A DNA stretch of 64,000 nucleotides from Ascidiaceihabitans sp047624005 (GTDB lineage Bacteria; Pseudomonadota; Alphaproteobacteria; Rhodobacterales; Rhodobacteraceae), in assembly GCA_047624005.1 (NCBI GenBank), contig JBLHPE010000008.1, forward strand, positions 6,395 to 70,394, in the 5' to 3' direction. Position numbers and translations under genes: made by a program. The notes beneath the pieces were generated by a model. The model saw only the letters and a list, made by a program, of their open reading frames with translations. It was not told where the DNA came from and made no database searches. Of this stretch, positions 1 through 8,898 are shown in pieces. Positions within the stretch are counted from its first letter, which is position 1. Each line of letters begins with the position of its first letter.

Positions 1-559
1 TCATCCGCTGCAAAGTCGCAGCAAAGTTTTGCTCTGGAAGGTTGGTTTGACGAAGACGCACATCAACAATCGACAGCCCCAAAGCTTGGGCACGACTGTC
101 AGACTGATCGCGAATAAGACCCATCAATGCCGCACGTTCAGGAGATAGAATGGTGTTAGACGTCACACCCTCCGAACCCAGAACCGCACGAATTTGGGAG
201 TCGAGAATACCACGCAGCTGCACTTCAGCTTCGCGTTCACCACCACCACCAAGAGCTTGACGGAACTGATTGACGTCCGTGATGCGGTACAAAACAAACG
301 CATCTACTTCCAAACGACGATCATCGGCCGGCGTGACCTCGATCAGTTCGGTTTCCATCGTTAGAATACGGTCTTCGTAGCGTGCAACCTCATCAATAAG
401 TGGAATTTTGAAGCCAAGACCAGGTTCGGTAATCTCTTGTTTAATCTGGCCAAATCGTAGAACCAGCACTTTTTCACGCTCGTCTACGATAAATATCGAC
501 GACAATAGACCTGCAATCACAATCGCAACAACAGGGATCAAATAGCTAGAGTTCCGCAT
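1..559 (-). CDS. hflC: HflC, FtsH-protease modulator (3' end outside window)
   Basis: This is the N-terminal 186 residues of HflC, an SPFH/band-7 protein. With HflK it forms a large membrane-anchored complex around the FtsH protease and tempers its action on membrane proteins. The start MRNSSYLIPVV leads straight into a single N-terminal membrane anchor (about residues 6-25). The SPFH domain follows, with the typical EREKVLVLRFGQ stretch, PGLGFKIP, and later VDVRLRQTNLPEQN. The ATG shares one base with the hflK stop (TGATG), so the two are translationally coupled. The C-terminal third lies beyond base 1. The call is firm because of the hflK neighbour and the conserved motifs. Confidence 0.95.
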   Translation of the reverse strand, partial: MRNSSYLIPVVAIVIAGLLSSIFIVDEREKVLVLRFGQIKQEITEPGLGFKIPLIDEVARYEDRILTMETELIEVTPADDRRLEVDAFVLYRITDVNQFRQALGGGGEREAEVQLRGILDSQIRAVLGSEGVTSNTILSPERAALMGLIRDQSDSRAQALGLSIVDVRLRQTNLPEQNFAATLQRM

Positions 560-1782
560 CAGTTTGACCCTCCATTTTTACGCAATTCATTGAGTGGCAG
601 GTATGGGACAACACCTTGTCCGCCATCGCCATTGTTCTCAAGAATGATCTTTTCGACATCGCCCAGAACCTTTTCCATCGTCTCCAGATACAGGCGCTTG
701 CGCGTCACTTCTGGGGCCGCTTGGTATTCTGTCAAAACAGCCAAGAAGCGGCTGGCTTCACCAACCGCGTCATTGACCACACGGGCACGGTAACCTTCAG
801 CAGCTTCAAGCAATTGCGCGGATTCACCACGGGCTTCAGCAGTTTTCTGGTTCGCATATGCATCAGCTTGACGTTCAAGACGGTCACGTTCTTGCTCAGC
901 TGCCTGAACATCACGGAACGCATCCACAACGGAAACGGTAGAAACGCTGCCAGTTGCATCAACCATACGAACGGTCTGGCTTGGCGGGTCAACTTTTTTG
1001 ACGTTCACACGCAGGATGTTGATACCAGTCTTGCGGTTGTCCAAAGTTTGTTGGATCAATTCGCGTACGCTAATTTCAACGCTACCACGGTCACGGTTAA
1101 GGATCGGAGCCAATTCAGATTCCGCAATAACTTCGCGCATTGCAGCTTCTGAAATTGCGATGACCGCAGATTCAGGAGCACGCAGCGAGAATTTGAAATC
1201 ACGCGCGTTTTTGACGTTCCAAACAACTTCAAAATCAATATCAACGATGTTTTCGTCCGTTGTCAGCATCAATCCGTCGTTGCCAGACGTCCGCGCAACA
1301 CCAATGGTTTCGGTTCTGTTGGTTGTGACGTCAAACACTTCGGCTTTGACCAATGGCCAAGGCGCAAAGTTGAAACCAGCAGTTCCAATGCCCGAGAATT
1401 CGCCAAGGAACAACTCAATCGATTGTTGTTCTGGTTTGACAGTGTAGGCACTTGCAAAAAGCCACATAGCAACGGCTGCAGCCGCACCCAAGCCAATCGT
1501 GCCGCGTGTCAGCGCAGGGCCGCCACCGCCGCCATTGCCGGACCCGTTGGCCCCGCCTTTGCCACCACGACCGCCCATAAGGACGCGCAGTTGCTCTTGG
1601 CCTTTTTTGACCAGTTCATCAATCTCTGGAATCTGTGGTCCATCGTTTTCAGGCTTGCGCCCGCCACCGTTGTTACCATTGCCATTGTTCCCACGATTTC
1701 CGCCGTCGCCATTGCTGCCGCCGCCGTTGTTACCGCCCGAATTGCCGCCGCCCCCCCAGGGGCCGCCTGTATTGCCAGCCAT
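559..1782 (-). CDS. hflK: HflK, FtsH-protease modulator
   Basis: HflK is the partner of HflC in the FtsH-regulating complex on the periplasmic side of the inner membrane. From the chosen start (MAGNTGGPWGGGG) it has about 407 residues. A long Gly/Asn-rich low-complexity cytoplasmic tail (about residues 3-50, with a second Gly run near 75-90) is followed by one membrane helix (about 95-115, ending AYTVKPEQQ). The SPFH domain comes next, with INILRVNVKKVDPP, and then a helical C-terminus. I place the start at 1782 because AGGGAAT lies about 10 bases upstream. An ATG and an alternative codon further upstream (to 1827) would add up to 15 residues. The Gly-rich tail is usual in alphaproteobacterial HflK. 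Confidence 0.93.
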   Translation of the reverse strand: MAGNTGGPWGGGGNSGGNNGGGSNGDGGNRGNNGNGNNGGGRKPENDGPQIPEIDELVKKGQEQLRVLMGGRGGKGGANGSGNGGGGGPALTRGTIGLGAAAAVAMWLFASAYTVKPEQQSIELFLGEFSGIGTAGFNFAPWPLVKAEVFDVTTNRTETIGVARTSGNDGLMLTTDENIVDIDFEVVWNVKNARDFKFSLRAPESAVIAISEAAMREVIAESELAPILNRDRGSVEISVRELIQQTLDNRKTGINILRVNVKKVDPPSQTVRMVDATGSVSTVSVVDAFRDVQAAEQERDRLERQADAYANQKTAEARGESAQLLEAAEGYRARVVNDAVGEASRFLAVLTEYQAAPEVTRKRLYLETMEKVLGDVEKIILENNGDGGQGVVPYLPLNELRKNGGSN

Positions 1783-1881
1783 TTTCGCGTTATTCCCTAT
1801 TTTACGAAACATATCTCTTGCTATCATACCTGTGCTTTAAGGTCCAAAATTCAAGCGCTACGTATCCATGATTTAAGTGAT

Positions 1882-1897
1882 CGTCACGTACGTGACG
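1882..1897. promoter_or_regulatory. 16-base perfect palindrome between gor and hflK
   Basis: CGTCACGTACGTGACG reads identically on both strands. It overlaps the gor stop codon and lies about 100 bases upstream of the hflK start. No T-run follows it on either strand, so it does not look like an intrinsic terminator. A dimeric-regulator operator for hflKC is possible but unproven. Confidence 0.35.
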
Positions 1898-3239
1898 GGG
1901 TTTTCATTGTTACTATTTCTTCGGACATGGTCGGGTGTACCGCCACAGTCCGGTCGAAATCTTCTTTTGTTGCGCCCATCTTGATCGCAATACCTGCCAA
2001 TTGGATCATTTCACCTGCGTTGGGCGCGACGATATGACAACCCAATACCACACGTGTGGCTTGGGAAACGATCAATTTCATCAACACACGATCTGGTTTG
2101 CCTGCGAACGAAGATTGCATCGGCTTGAACGTTGTCGCGTAAACCTCGATCGGTTCTTGGTCGCGGGCTGCTTCTTCACTTAAGCCAACGGTGCCCATTT
2201 CAGGCTGTGTAAAGATCGCAGATGGGATCAGATCGTGATCCACAGGCGTTGGATTGCCCACAAATACGGTCTGCACAAACGCCATCCCTTCACGAATCGC
2301 CACAGGTGTCAGGTTCACTCGGTTGGTCACATCGCCAATCGCATAGATCGATGGCACGCCCGTTTGGCTGTATTCATCAACGATGATCTCGCCGCCACGG
2401 CCCAGCGCACCACCAGCCGTTTCAATGCCAAGACCGTCAGTGTTTGGCTTGCGGCCCGTCGCGAACAAAACTTGATCAAAGATCGCCTCGGAACCCGTGG
2501 TAGACTTCACCCAGATACCGCCATCACGTTTTTCCATCTCGGCAATGTTTGTGCCAAGTTGCAGATCAATGCCTTTTTCGACCATCTGTTCTGCGATCAA
2601 CGTGCGGGCCTCGTTGTCAAAGCCACGCAAAATCTGTTCGCCGCGATAATATTGCGTCACGGCCACGCCCAAACCATTCATCACGCCCGCAAATTCAGAG
2701 GCGATATAACCGCCCCCAATGATCAAAAGTGATTTCGGCAATTCAGGCAAATCAAACAAATCGTCCGACACAATGCCCAAGTCCGCATTTGGCATCTCAG
2801 GACGCGTTGGGCGGCCACCCGTAGCAACCAAAATATGCTTTGCGGTCTTTTCCTCACCCGTGGACAGAACAACCGTATGGGCATCCTTGACCGTGGCACG
2901 TGCATCAAATGTTTCGACACCGGCATTGGCCAACAAACGACGATAGATCGCTTCAAGACGATCCAGTTCAGCGTTCAATTTGCCTTTGAAGCGGTCCCAG
3001 TTGAAATCACCTAAAGTGATATCCCAACCATAGGCACCTGCTTCAGCTTCGATGTCCGCATACCCAGACGCAAAAACCATCAATTTTTTCGGAACACAGC
3101 CGCGAATAACGCAGGTGCCACCATAACGGTCTTCCTCTGCCAACGCGACTTTTGCGCCGTGTTCGCCAGCCGCGACACGGGCGGCGCGAACGCCACCAGA
3201 TCCGCCACCAATAACAAAAAGATCGTAATCAAAAGCCAT
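1884..3239 (-). CDS. gor: Glutathione-disulfide reductase
   Basis: This 451-residue FAD flavoprotein of the pyridine-nucleotide disulfide oxidoreductase class reduces oxidised glutathione with NADPH. An FAD-binding GGGSGG lies at residues 11-16 and the redox pair C43/C48 sits in GTCVIRGCVPKK. A second Rossmann motif (IIGGGYIASEFAG) has Tyr-Arg-Gly-Glu downstream, and the FAD segment reads YAIGDV. The C-terminal catalytic His is in AVHPTMSEE (about residue 435). Length and motifs match plant/alphaproteobacterial glutathione reductases rather than lipoamide or mercuric reductases. It lies 17 bases downstream of rpiA on the same strand and is probably cotranscribed; both touch the NADPH/pentose-phosphate economy. 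Confidence 0.93.
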   Translation of the reverse strand: MAFDYDLFVIGGGSGGVRAARVAAGEHGAKVALAEEDRYGGTCVIRGCVPKKLMVFASGYADIEAEAGAYGWDITLGDFNWDRFKGKLNAELDRLEAIYRRLLANAGVETFDARATVKDAHTVVLSTGEEKTAKHILVATGGRPTRPEMPNADLGIVSDDLFDLPELPKSLLIIGGGYIASEFAGVMNGLGVAVTQYYRGEQILRGFDNEARTLIAEQMVEKGIDLQLGTNIAEMEKRDGGIWVKSTTGSEAIFDQVLFATGRKPNTDGLGIETAGGALGRGGEIIVDEYSQTGVPSIYAIGDVTNRVNLTPVAIREGMAFVQTVFVGNPTPVDHDLIPSAIFTQPEMGTVGLSEEAARDQEPIEVYATTFKPMQSSFAGKPDRVLMKLIVSQATRVVLGCHIVAPNAGEMIQLAGIAIKMGATKEDFDRTVAVHPTMSEEIVTMKTPSRT

Positions 3240-3256
3240 ATGTTTTCGCCTTACTC

Positions 3257-4045
3257 TTATTCTGACAGGTCGCTAAATAGATTGTCCGTTTCGACGAAAT
3301 CAATCTTTTCCTGCTCTACCGTACCTTCGTTGATGTCGCGCACTTCGACACGGCCATCGCCGTATCCAATCACAACCGCGTCACAGATATCGATAAACAA
3401 ACCGTTTTCAACCACCCCCGGCATTTGATTCAACACCATCGCCAACTGGCGAGGGTTACCGATCCGGTTCAAATGCAGGTCCAGAATATAGTTGCCTTCA
3501 TCCGTGATAAAGGAGCGATCACCGTTCATCCGCAATGAGGATTGGCGACCTAAAACATCCATAGAAATAAGGGTTTCTTCGACCAGCGCTTGGGTGGTCT
3601 GCCACCCGAACGGAATAACCTCGATCGGCAATGGGAAATTGCCCAAGGATTCGACCTCTTTGCCGATGTCCGCGATAACGATCATTTGATCGGATGCAGT
3701 CGCCACAATCTTCTCTTGCAACAACGCGCCGCCGCCGCCTTTGATCAGGTTCAAATCGCCATCAAATTCGTCAGCGCCATCAATAGTGACATCCAGCCAT
3801 TTTGCCTCATCCAAGGAAATGACTTCGATGCCAACTTCGCGTGCCAATTCTGCCGTGCGGGTTGATGTTGGAACACCACGGATGCGCAACCCGTCATTGC
3901 GGACCTGTTCGCCCAGACAACGGACCAACCACGCCGCGGTTGAGCCTGTGCCCAAACCAACGCGCATTCCGTCTTCAACGTATTCCGCAGCCCGTTTGGC
4001 AGCAACAAATTTGGCCTTGTCGATGGGCGACAATTCTCCGGTCAT
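3257..4045 (-). CDS. rpiA: Ribose-5-phosphate isomerase A
   Basis: RpiA interconverts ribose-5-phosphate and ribulose-5-phosphate in the pentose-phosphate pathway. The 262-residue protein carries the family signatures in order: GLGTGSTAAW phosphate loop (about residues 30-39), TIDGADEFD with the catalytic acidic residues (about 88-96), and KGGGGALLQEK (about 101-111) with the active-site lysine. The C-terminus is acidic and somewhat longer than the E. coli enzyme (219 aa), which is common in alphaproteobacteria. It is the first gene of the rpiA-gor unit. The 218-base gap to the divergent cyclase gene should hold promoters for both directions. Confidence 0.95.
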   Translation of the reverse strand: MTGELSPIDKAKFVAAKRAAEYVEDGMRVGLGTGSTAAWLVRCLGEQVRNDGLRIRGVPTSTRTAELAREVGIEVISLDEAKWLDVTIDGADEFDGDLNLIKGGGGALLQEKIVATASDQMIVIADIGKEVESLGNFPLPIEVIPFGWQTTQALVEETLISMDVLGRQSSLRMNGDRSFITDEGNYILDLHLNRIGNPRQLAMVLNQMPGVVENGLFIDICDAVVIGYGDGRVEVRDINEGTVEQEKIDFVETDNLFSDLSE

Positions 4046-4263
4046 AACAGCGACTCCCCGTTTATGAAGGCCTTATAGGAAAATGCGGGCAAAGGTGCGA
4101 GTGGAAACCACATTGTCCTGTTACGAACTGTGCATTTCACCCAACAGCAACGATAGGCTGCATATGTAAGTCAAGTTTATCAATGCACGTTTGAACCGTG
4201 ACAAAGACGTTTGTTTTTGCGTAGATAGCTTAATTGCGTCCCAAGTCACTTCAGAAAGTACCT

Positions 4264-5478
4264 ATGATCAATCCTTTTGACGACCTGTGCGATTGGTTAC
4301 TGGACCAAACCCTAAGTGACCATGACATGAGCACGACGCTCAAAGCGTTGACCAAGAAATTGATCGAGATTGACGTGCCACTGGATCGGGTCAGCATCAG
4401 CCGTTCCTTACTGCACCCTACAATTGGACTGTTTGATATGGTCTGGGAACGCGAAGACGATCACGTCACAATCACAAAAATTCCCCGCCACCTTGTGCTG
4501 GACAACATGAATTTGAACACGCCGTTTGTGGATTTGGCAAAAGGCAAAGTTACACGGGTGTTCGCCGATCTAACCGACCCTGATGAAGTTGCGCGCTACG
4601 ATAATTTTCCGGGCCTCGCGGCTGCGGGCATCACAGCATACGTCGCCTTTGCCCGTGTGTTTGGCCTCAAACATTCGCTTTATTTCCCGATAGAAGCTGA
4701 TTTTCGGGGCGCTTGCGTTTCAGTTGCAACCAAACATCCTGACGGTTTCACCACGGAAGATCTCCGCGGCATGACACGCCTTATGCCTGCCCTGTGTGCC
4801 TGTTTACGTGTCGACAGTGAACGTTCCTTGGCCGAAGAAATCCTTGATATCTATTTGGGACGGGTTTCCGGCAAGAAGATATTGGGTGGACAGATCGAAT
4901 TGGGTGACGGCCAAAACCTAAAGTGCGCGATCTTCTATTCTGATTTGCGCAATTCATTGGGATTGTCGCAGCAATTGGAACGACGCGCCTACCTCGATAC
5001 ACTTAACGCCTATTTCGACTGCACAGCCACGTCCGTTCAAGAGCATGGCGGTGAGGTTCTGAAATTCATTGGCGATGGTATCCTCGCAATATTTCCCTTC
5101 GATGATGATGAAAATTCACGCCCCGAAATGTGCGCCGCTGCATTGGCCAGTGCGCAAGATGCCTTTGTTCGCGCGAAACGCTTAAGCACCCAGCGCCAAA
5201 ACGAGGGATTGCCTGACATCGAATTCGGCGTCGCCTTACACTTGGGAGAAGTCATCTACGGCAATGTCGGCACCCAACATCGGCTTGATTTCACCGCAAC
5301 CGGGCCCGCAGTTGGCTTGGCCTCAAGGATCGAGGGACTGACCCGCGAACTTGATTACTCAATCCTTGGCACGCGCGAATTTGCGACACAAATCGAACAT
5401 CAAGGCGATGACCTTGGCCCGCATGATATTAGAGGTTTCGATACCCCTATTTCACTGGTTGGGTTTCCCATCGGATAA
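4264..5478 (+). CDS. Class III adenylate cyclase, cytoplasmic
   Basis: The protein has 404 residues from ATG 4264, which has AGAAAG just upstream; a TTG ten codons earlier is less likely. Residues 1-215 form an unassigned N-terminal sensory-type domain with no membrane helix. Residues 220-390 are a class III cyclase catalytic domain. The two metal aspartates are D227 (IFYSD) and D271 (FIGD), 44 residues apart as expected. K267 is the purine-selecting lysine, T344 occupies the position that is Thr in class IIIb cyclases, and R355 is the transition-state arginine. The usual transition-state Asn is Gly351 (PAVGLASR), which is odd. The product should be cAMP if active; the input signal is unknown. 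Confidence 0.85.
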   Translation: MINPFDDLCDWLLDQTLSDHDMSTTLKALTKKLIEIDVPLDRVSISRSLLHPTIGLFDMVWEREDDHVTITKIPRHLVLDNMNLNTPFVDLAKGKVTRVFADLTDPDEVARYDNFPGLAAAGITAYVAFARVFGLKHSLYFPIEADFRGACVSVATKHPDGFTTEDLRGMTRLMPALCACLRVDSERSLAEEILDIYLGRVSGKKILGGQIELGDGQNLKCAIFYSDLRNSLGLSQQLERRAYLDTLNAYFDCTATSVQEHGGEVLKFIGDGILAIFPFDDDENSRPEMCAAALASAQDAFVRAKRLSTQRQNEGLPDIEFGVALHLGEVIYGNVGTQHRLDFTATGPAVGLASRIEGLTRELDYSILGTREFATQIEHQGDDLGPHDIRGFDTPISLVGFPIG

Positions 5479-5551
5479 CCACTCCTTTTTTGGTATCAAA
5501 ACGTCGCTTTTGATCAGATTGCAGGCGAAAAACTAGGCTAGGAAGCATCCT

Positions 5552-5605
5552 ATGACCCATGTTTTTCAGTACGCCCTGACACCTCCCGAAGAAAGTGCCA
5601 CGTAA
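5552..5605 (+). CDS. 17-codon leader ORF directly before sdaA
   Basis: The ORF encodes MTHVFQYALTPPEESAT and ends in TAA immediately before the sdaA ATG (TAAATG), in the same reading frame. Its ATG has a good ribosome-binding site (AGGAAGC about 6 bases upstream). The sdaA ATG itself has only a weak one (GAAGAAAG, 12 bases away, inside this ORF). It therefore looks like a translated leader that feeds ribosomes to sdaA, or a readthrough extension. Whether the peptide has its own function cannot be seen. Confidence 0.45.
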   Translation: MTHVFQYALTPPEESAT

Positions 5606-6979
5606 ATGTTTCTATCCGTATTCGAGATGTTCAAAGTTGGCATCGGGCCATCGTCCTCCCACACAATGGGACCAATGGTGGCGGCTGCCCGTTTTCTTGA
5701 CATGATGCGGGCCTCCCCGTTTGAATTTGCTGGGGTCAAAGCATCCTTGCACGGCTCTCTTGCTTTTACAGGCATCGGTCATGCAACAGACCGCGCAACG
5801 ATCCTTGGGTTGGCAGGTTTTGTGCCTGAAACCTATGACAATGATCTGGCCGAAGCTGCGTTAAGCGCAATGCAAGGCACCAACACTCTCACGCCCGACG
5901 GACTGCCGCCTTTGCGTTTCAACCCCAAAACCGACCTGATTTTTGACTACGACACGCAACTGACTGGCCACGCCAACGGCATGATTTTGATGGCCACCGA
6001 CGCCCAAGGTGACGTGATCCTAAGCCAAGTGTTCTACTCCATTGGCGGTGGTTTCGTGATGACTGAAGAGGAACTGGCGGCAGGCAAAGCCACGGATGAA
6101 GGTGATCCCGTACCCTACCCCTTCAAGTCCGCCGCCGAAATGCTGGAGATGTGCAAGTCCTCAGGCAAGACCATCGCCGCAATGAAACGCAGCAATGAGG
6201 AATCGCGTGGCGGGTCCGAAAATCTCAAAAAAGGCTCTGCCCGTTTGTGGCAGGTGATGAACGATTGTATCAACCGTGGGCTGGTGATCGACGGCATCTT
6301 ACCCGGTGGTCTGAACGTGAAACGCCGCGCCAAAGGCATTCACGATGCACTGCTGGCCGAGCGCGGCCTGAACCAACAAGCGCCCCACACAATCAACGAC
6401 TGGATGAGCGTCTACGCGATGGCCGTAAACGAAGAAAACGCCGCAGGTGGTCAAGTTGTAACTGCCCCTACAAACGGGGCCGCTGGGGTTTTGCCTGCCA
6501 CATTGCGCTACTACCTTGACCACGTGCCTGGCGCGTCCGAGGCCCATATCGAAGATTTCCTACTCACCGCTGCCGCAATCGGAGGTCTGGTCAAGTACAA
6601 CGCCTCGATCTCGGGAGCAGAAGCCGGATGTCAGGCCGAAGTTGGATCCGCTGCCGCGATGTCAGCAGCCGCATTGTGCGCCGTGATGGGAGGTAGCCCA
6701 GAACAGGTTGAAAACGCTGCTGAAATCGCTTTGGAACATCACCTAGGTATGACCTGTGATCCTATCAAAGGACTGGTGCAGGTGCCGTGCATCGAACGCA
6801 ACGGTTTGGGCGCGATCAAAGCTGTGTCGGCTGCATCACTGGCGCTTCGCGGTGACGGAACGCACCTTGTGCCCCTAGACGCCTGTATCGAAACCATGCG
6901 CCAGACGGGCGAAGACATGTCGGCAAAATACAAGGAGACCTCCCTTGGGGGGTTGGCCGTGAACGTGCCTAACTGTTGA
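5606..6979 (+). CDS. sdaA: L-serine ammonia-lyase (serine dehydratase), single chain
   Basis: SdaA converts L-serine to pyruvate and ammonia using a catalytic [4Fe-4S] cluster. The 457-residue protein fuses the beta-type N-terminal domain (FKVGIGPSSSHTMGPM near residue 10) to the alpha-type catalytic domain, as in E. coli SdaA. Cluster cysteines are visible in SGAEAGCQAEVG, MTCDPIKG and VQVPCIERN. The substrate-handling segment TAPTNGAAGV is intact. The start ATG abuts the stop of the leader ORF, and the stop overlaps the ATG of the following transporter (TGATG). This suggests one transcript for serine deamination plus a drug/metabolite-type exporter or importer. Confidence 0.95.
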   Translation: MFLSVFEMFKVGIGPSSSHTMGPMVAAARFLDMMRASPFEFAGVKASLHGSLAFTGIGHATDRATILGLAGFVPETYDNDLAEAALSAMQGTNTLTPDGLPPLRFNPKTDLIFDYDTQLTGHANGMILMATDAQGDVILSQVFYSIGGGFVMTEEELAAGKATDEGDPVPYPFKSAAEMLEMCKSSGKTIAAMKRSNEESRGGSENLKKGSARLWQVMNDCINRGLVIDGILPGGLNVKRRAKGIHDALLAERGLNQQAPHTINDWMSVYAMAVNEENAAGGQVVTAPTNGAAGVLPATLRYYLDHVPGASEAHIEDFLLTAAAIGGLVKYNASISGAEAGCQAEVGSAAAMSAAALCAVMGGSPEQVENAAEIALEHHLGMTCDPIKGLVQVPCIERNGLGAIKAVSAASLALRGDGTHLVPLDACIETMRQTGEDMSAKYKETSLGGLAVNVPNC

Positions 6980-7899
6980 TGAAACGGGCGGCCTCTCCTC
7001 TTACTGGCGTCTTGCTTATGGCGGCGGGTGCGGGGCTTGCCCCTGGGATTGATGTCTTTGCCAAACTTGTCCCCCATGAAATCCCAGTGGCCCAAGTCAC
7101 TGCGGCGCGGTTCATCTTGCAATCCAGCTTGCTGTTGCCAATTGCTGCGTTTCTGGCAGTCCTGCATTTACCAAGCCGCCAAGAAATCGGCCTGCATCTG
7201 ATCCGCGCAACCCTAATCATGGTCGCGACAGGACTGTTCTTTACCGCCCTACGCGCCATGCCAATTGCAGACGCCATCGCAGTGTTTTTTGTCGAACCAT
7301 TTATGTTGACCCTACTTGGGGCATGGATACTGAAGGAAACCGTTGGACCAAGACGCATCATCGCCTGCGTCATTGGTTTCATCGGAGCGTTGTTTGTGAT
7401 CCAACCCAGCTTTGCGGACACTGGCCCTGTGGCGCTGTTGCCCCTCGGAACTGCCGCGTGTTTTGCCATCTATATGATCCTTACCCGGCAAATGGCGCAA
7501 CAGATGCACCCGCTTGCAATGCAATCTTATACCGCACTGGCCGCAGTCGCGTTGTCAGTTCCCATTCTATTCATGGCAGATGGATCAGGGATCGCTGGCC
7601 TTGACCCCGCGTGGCCCAGCGCCTTTGCCATTCAGATGATGATCGGGGTTGGCGTTATGGCAACAATAGCCCATCTTTTGATCAGCTTTGCGATGGCATA
7701 TGCCCCAGCGAGCACTCTGGCCCCTCTTCAATACCTTGAAATCGTCGCCGCAACCATATTGGGCTTTATGATCTTTGATGATATTCCAACTCCAACAACC
7801 ATGTTTGGCGTGACGATCATCATCGCATCTGGTCTTTATGTCCTAGCGCGAGAGCGGAAAAACAACGTGGCCAGCGGACCCAATCTTGACGCTATATAG
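6979..7899 (+). CDS. EamA/DMT-family transporter, copy 1
   Basis: This 306-residue inner-membrane protein of the drug/metabolite transporter superfamily has about ten predicted membrane helices in two EamA repeats. The second repeat ends with the family-typical APLQYLEIVAATILGFMIFDD. The start ATG shares a base with the sdaA stop, so it is translationally coupled to serine dehydratase. A TTG one codon upstream is an alternative. The next gene is a clear paralogue. The substrate cannot be read from the sequence; small amines, amino acids or their derivatives are typical for the family. Confidence 0.85.
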   Translation: MKRAASPLTGVLLMAAGAGLAPGIDVFAKLVPHEIPVAQVTAARFILQSSLLLPIAAFLAVLHLPSRQEIGLHLIRATLIMVATGLFFTALRAMPIADAIAVFFVEPFMLTLLGAWILKETVGPRRIIACVIGFIGALFVIQPSFADTGPVALLPLGTAACFAIYMILTRQMAQQMHPLAMQSYTALAAVALSVPILFMADGSGIAGLDPAWPSAFAIQMMIGVGVMATIAHLLISFAMAYAPASTLAPLQYLEIVAATILGFMIFDDIPTPTTMFGVTIIIASGLYVLARERKNNVASGPNLDAI

Positions 7900-7980
7900 C
7901 AACATATCAGCCCAAAATTGGATCACTTTGGCACCAATGTATACATTGCGTTTCGATTTTCGGCACCATACTTTGATCAA

Positions 7981-8898
7981 ATGACCCAAGATAAACCCCT
8001 TCTCGGCATTGCCCTAATGCTTGGCTTTTGCATCGTCGCACCGATGGGTGACGCGGTTGCCAAAATTCTTGGACAGTCGGTGCCATTGGGCCAATTATTA
8101 CTGGTTCGGTTCGCAGTCCAAGCGATTATTCTGATCCCATTGGTTTGGGCCAGCAATCGGGCATGGCGGATGCAGGGGCGTGTCCTAAAGCTGACAATCA
8201 TTAGAACAATTCTGCACATTATCGGGATCGGTATGATGTTCACGGCCCTACAATACCTTCCACTTGCGGACGCCGTTGCCATCGCCTTTGTGATGCCCTT
8301 CATAATGCTGCTCCTTGGAAAATATGTTCTGGGCGAAGAGGTTGGTAGCCGCCGGTTCATCGCCTGCATTGTTGGCTTCATCGGCACCCTGCTTGTGATA
8401 CAGCCCAGCTTTGCGCAGGTCGGCTGGCCCGCGCTTCTACCCTTGGGGGTCGCGGTCAATTTTTCGTTCTTCATGCTGATCACACGCCAAATCGCAAAAG
8501 AAACCGACCCCATCGGCCTTCAAGCCGTCAGCGGCGTTATGGCCATAGCGATCATGTTGCCCATACTGCTGTTAACCTCAGGCATGGGCATCGACGCGAT
8601 GACCCTTATTGCGCCCAACGGGTTTGAATGGGGAATGCTTTGGGCCATCGGCATCCTTGGCAGCCTGTCGCATCTTCTGATGACATGGTCACTGCGCTTT
8701 GCGCCCTCTGCCACTCTGGCACCTATGCAATATCTGGAAATACCAATTGCAACTATCATTGGATTTTTGGTGTTCACGGACTTGCCAAACGGGCTGGCCG
8801 CCGTTGGCATTGCCATCACTATCGCGGCAGGCGTCTACATTATCTTACGAGAGCGGGCCACGTCGCGTGCGCTTCAGGCAACGCAAGAGCCTGCGTAA
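7981..8898 (+). CDS. EamA/DMT-family transporter, copy 2
   Basis: This 305-residue ten-helix DMT transporter is paralogous to the preceding gene. Both share IACxxGFIGxLxVIQPSFA, a central LPLG segment, and APxQYLEIxxATIxGFxxF at matching positions. I take ATG 7981 (MTQDKPLLG) as the start; an in-frame TTG at 7918 would add a poorly conserved 21-residue tail. The 3' end overlaps the convergent thiamine diphosphokinase gene by 59 bases. The pair looks like a local duplication that has since diverged. Confidence 0.85.
   Translation: MTQDKPLLGIALMLGFCIVAPMGDAVAKILGQSVPLGQLLLVRFAVQAIILIPLVWASNRAWRMQGRVLKLTIIRTILHIIGIGMMFTALQYLPLADAVAIAFVMPFIMLLLGKYVLGEEVGSRRFIACIVGFIGTLLVIQPSFAQVGWPALLPLGVAVNFSFFMLITRQIAKETDPIGLQAVSGVMAIAIMLPILLLTSGMGIDAMTLIAPNGFEWGMLWAIGILGSLSHLLMTWSLRFAPSATLAPMQYLEIPIATIIGFLVFTDLPNGLAAVGIAITIAAGVYIILRERATSRALQATQEPA

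Noticed and set aside
1499..1840. Plus-strand Pro-rich ORF opposite the hflK 5' end
   Set aside because: It is the complement of the Gly/Asn-rich HflK tail; low-complexity GGN codons produce a long open Pro-rich frame on the other strand.
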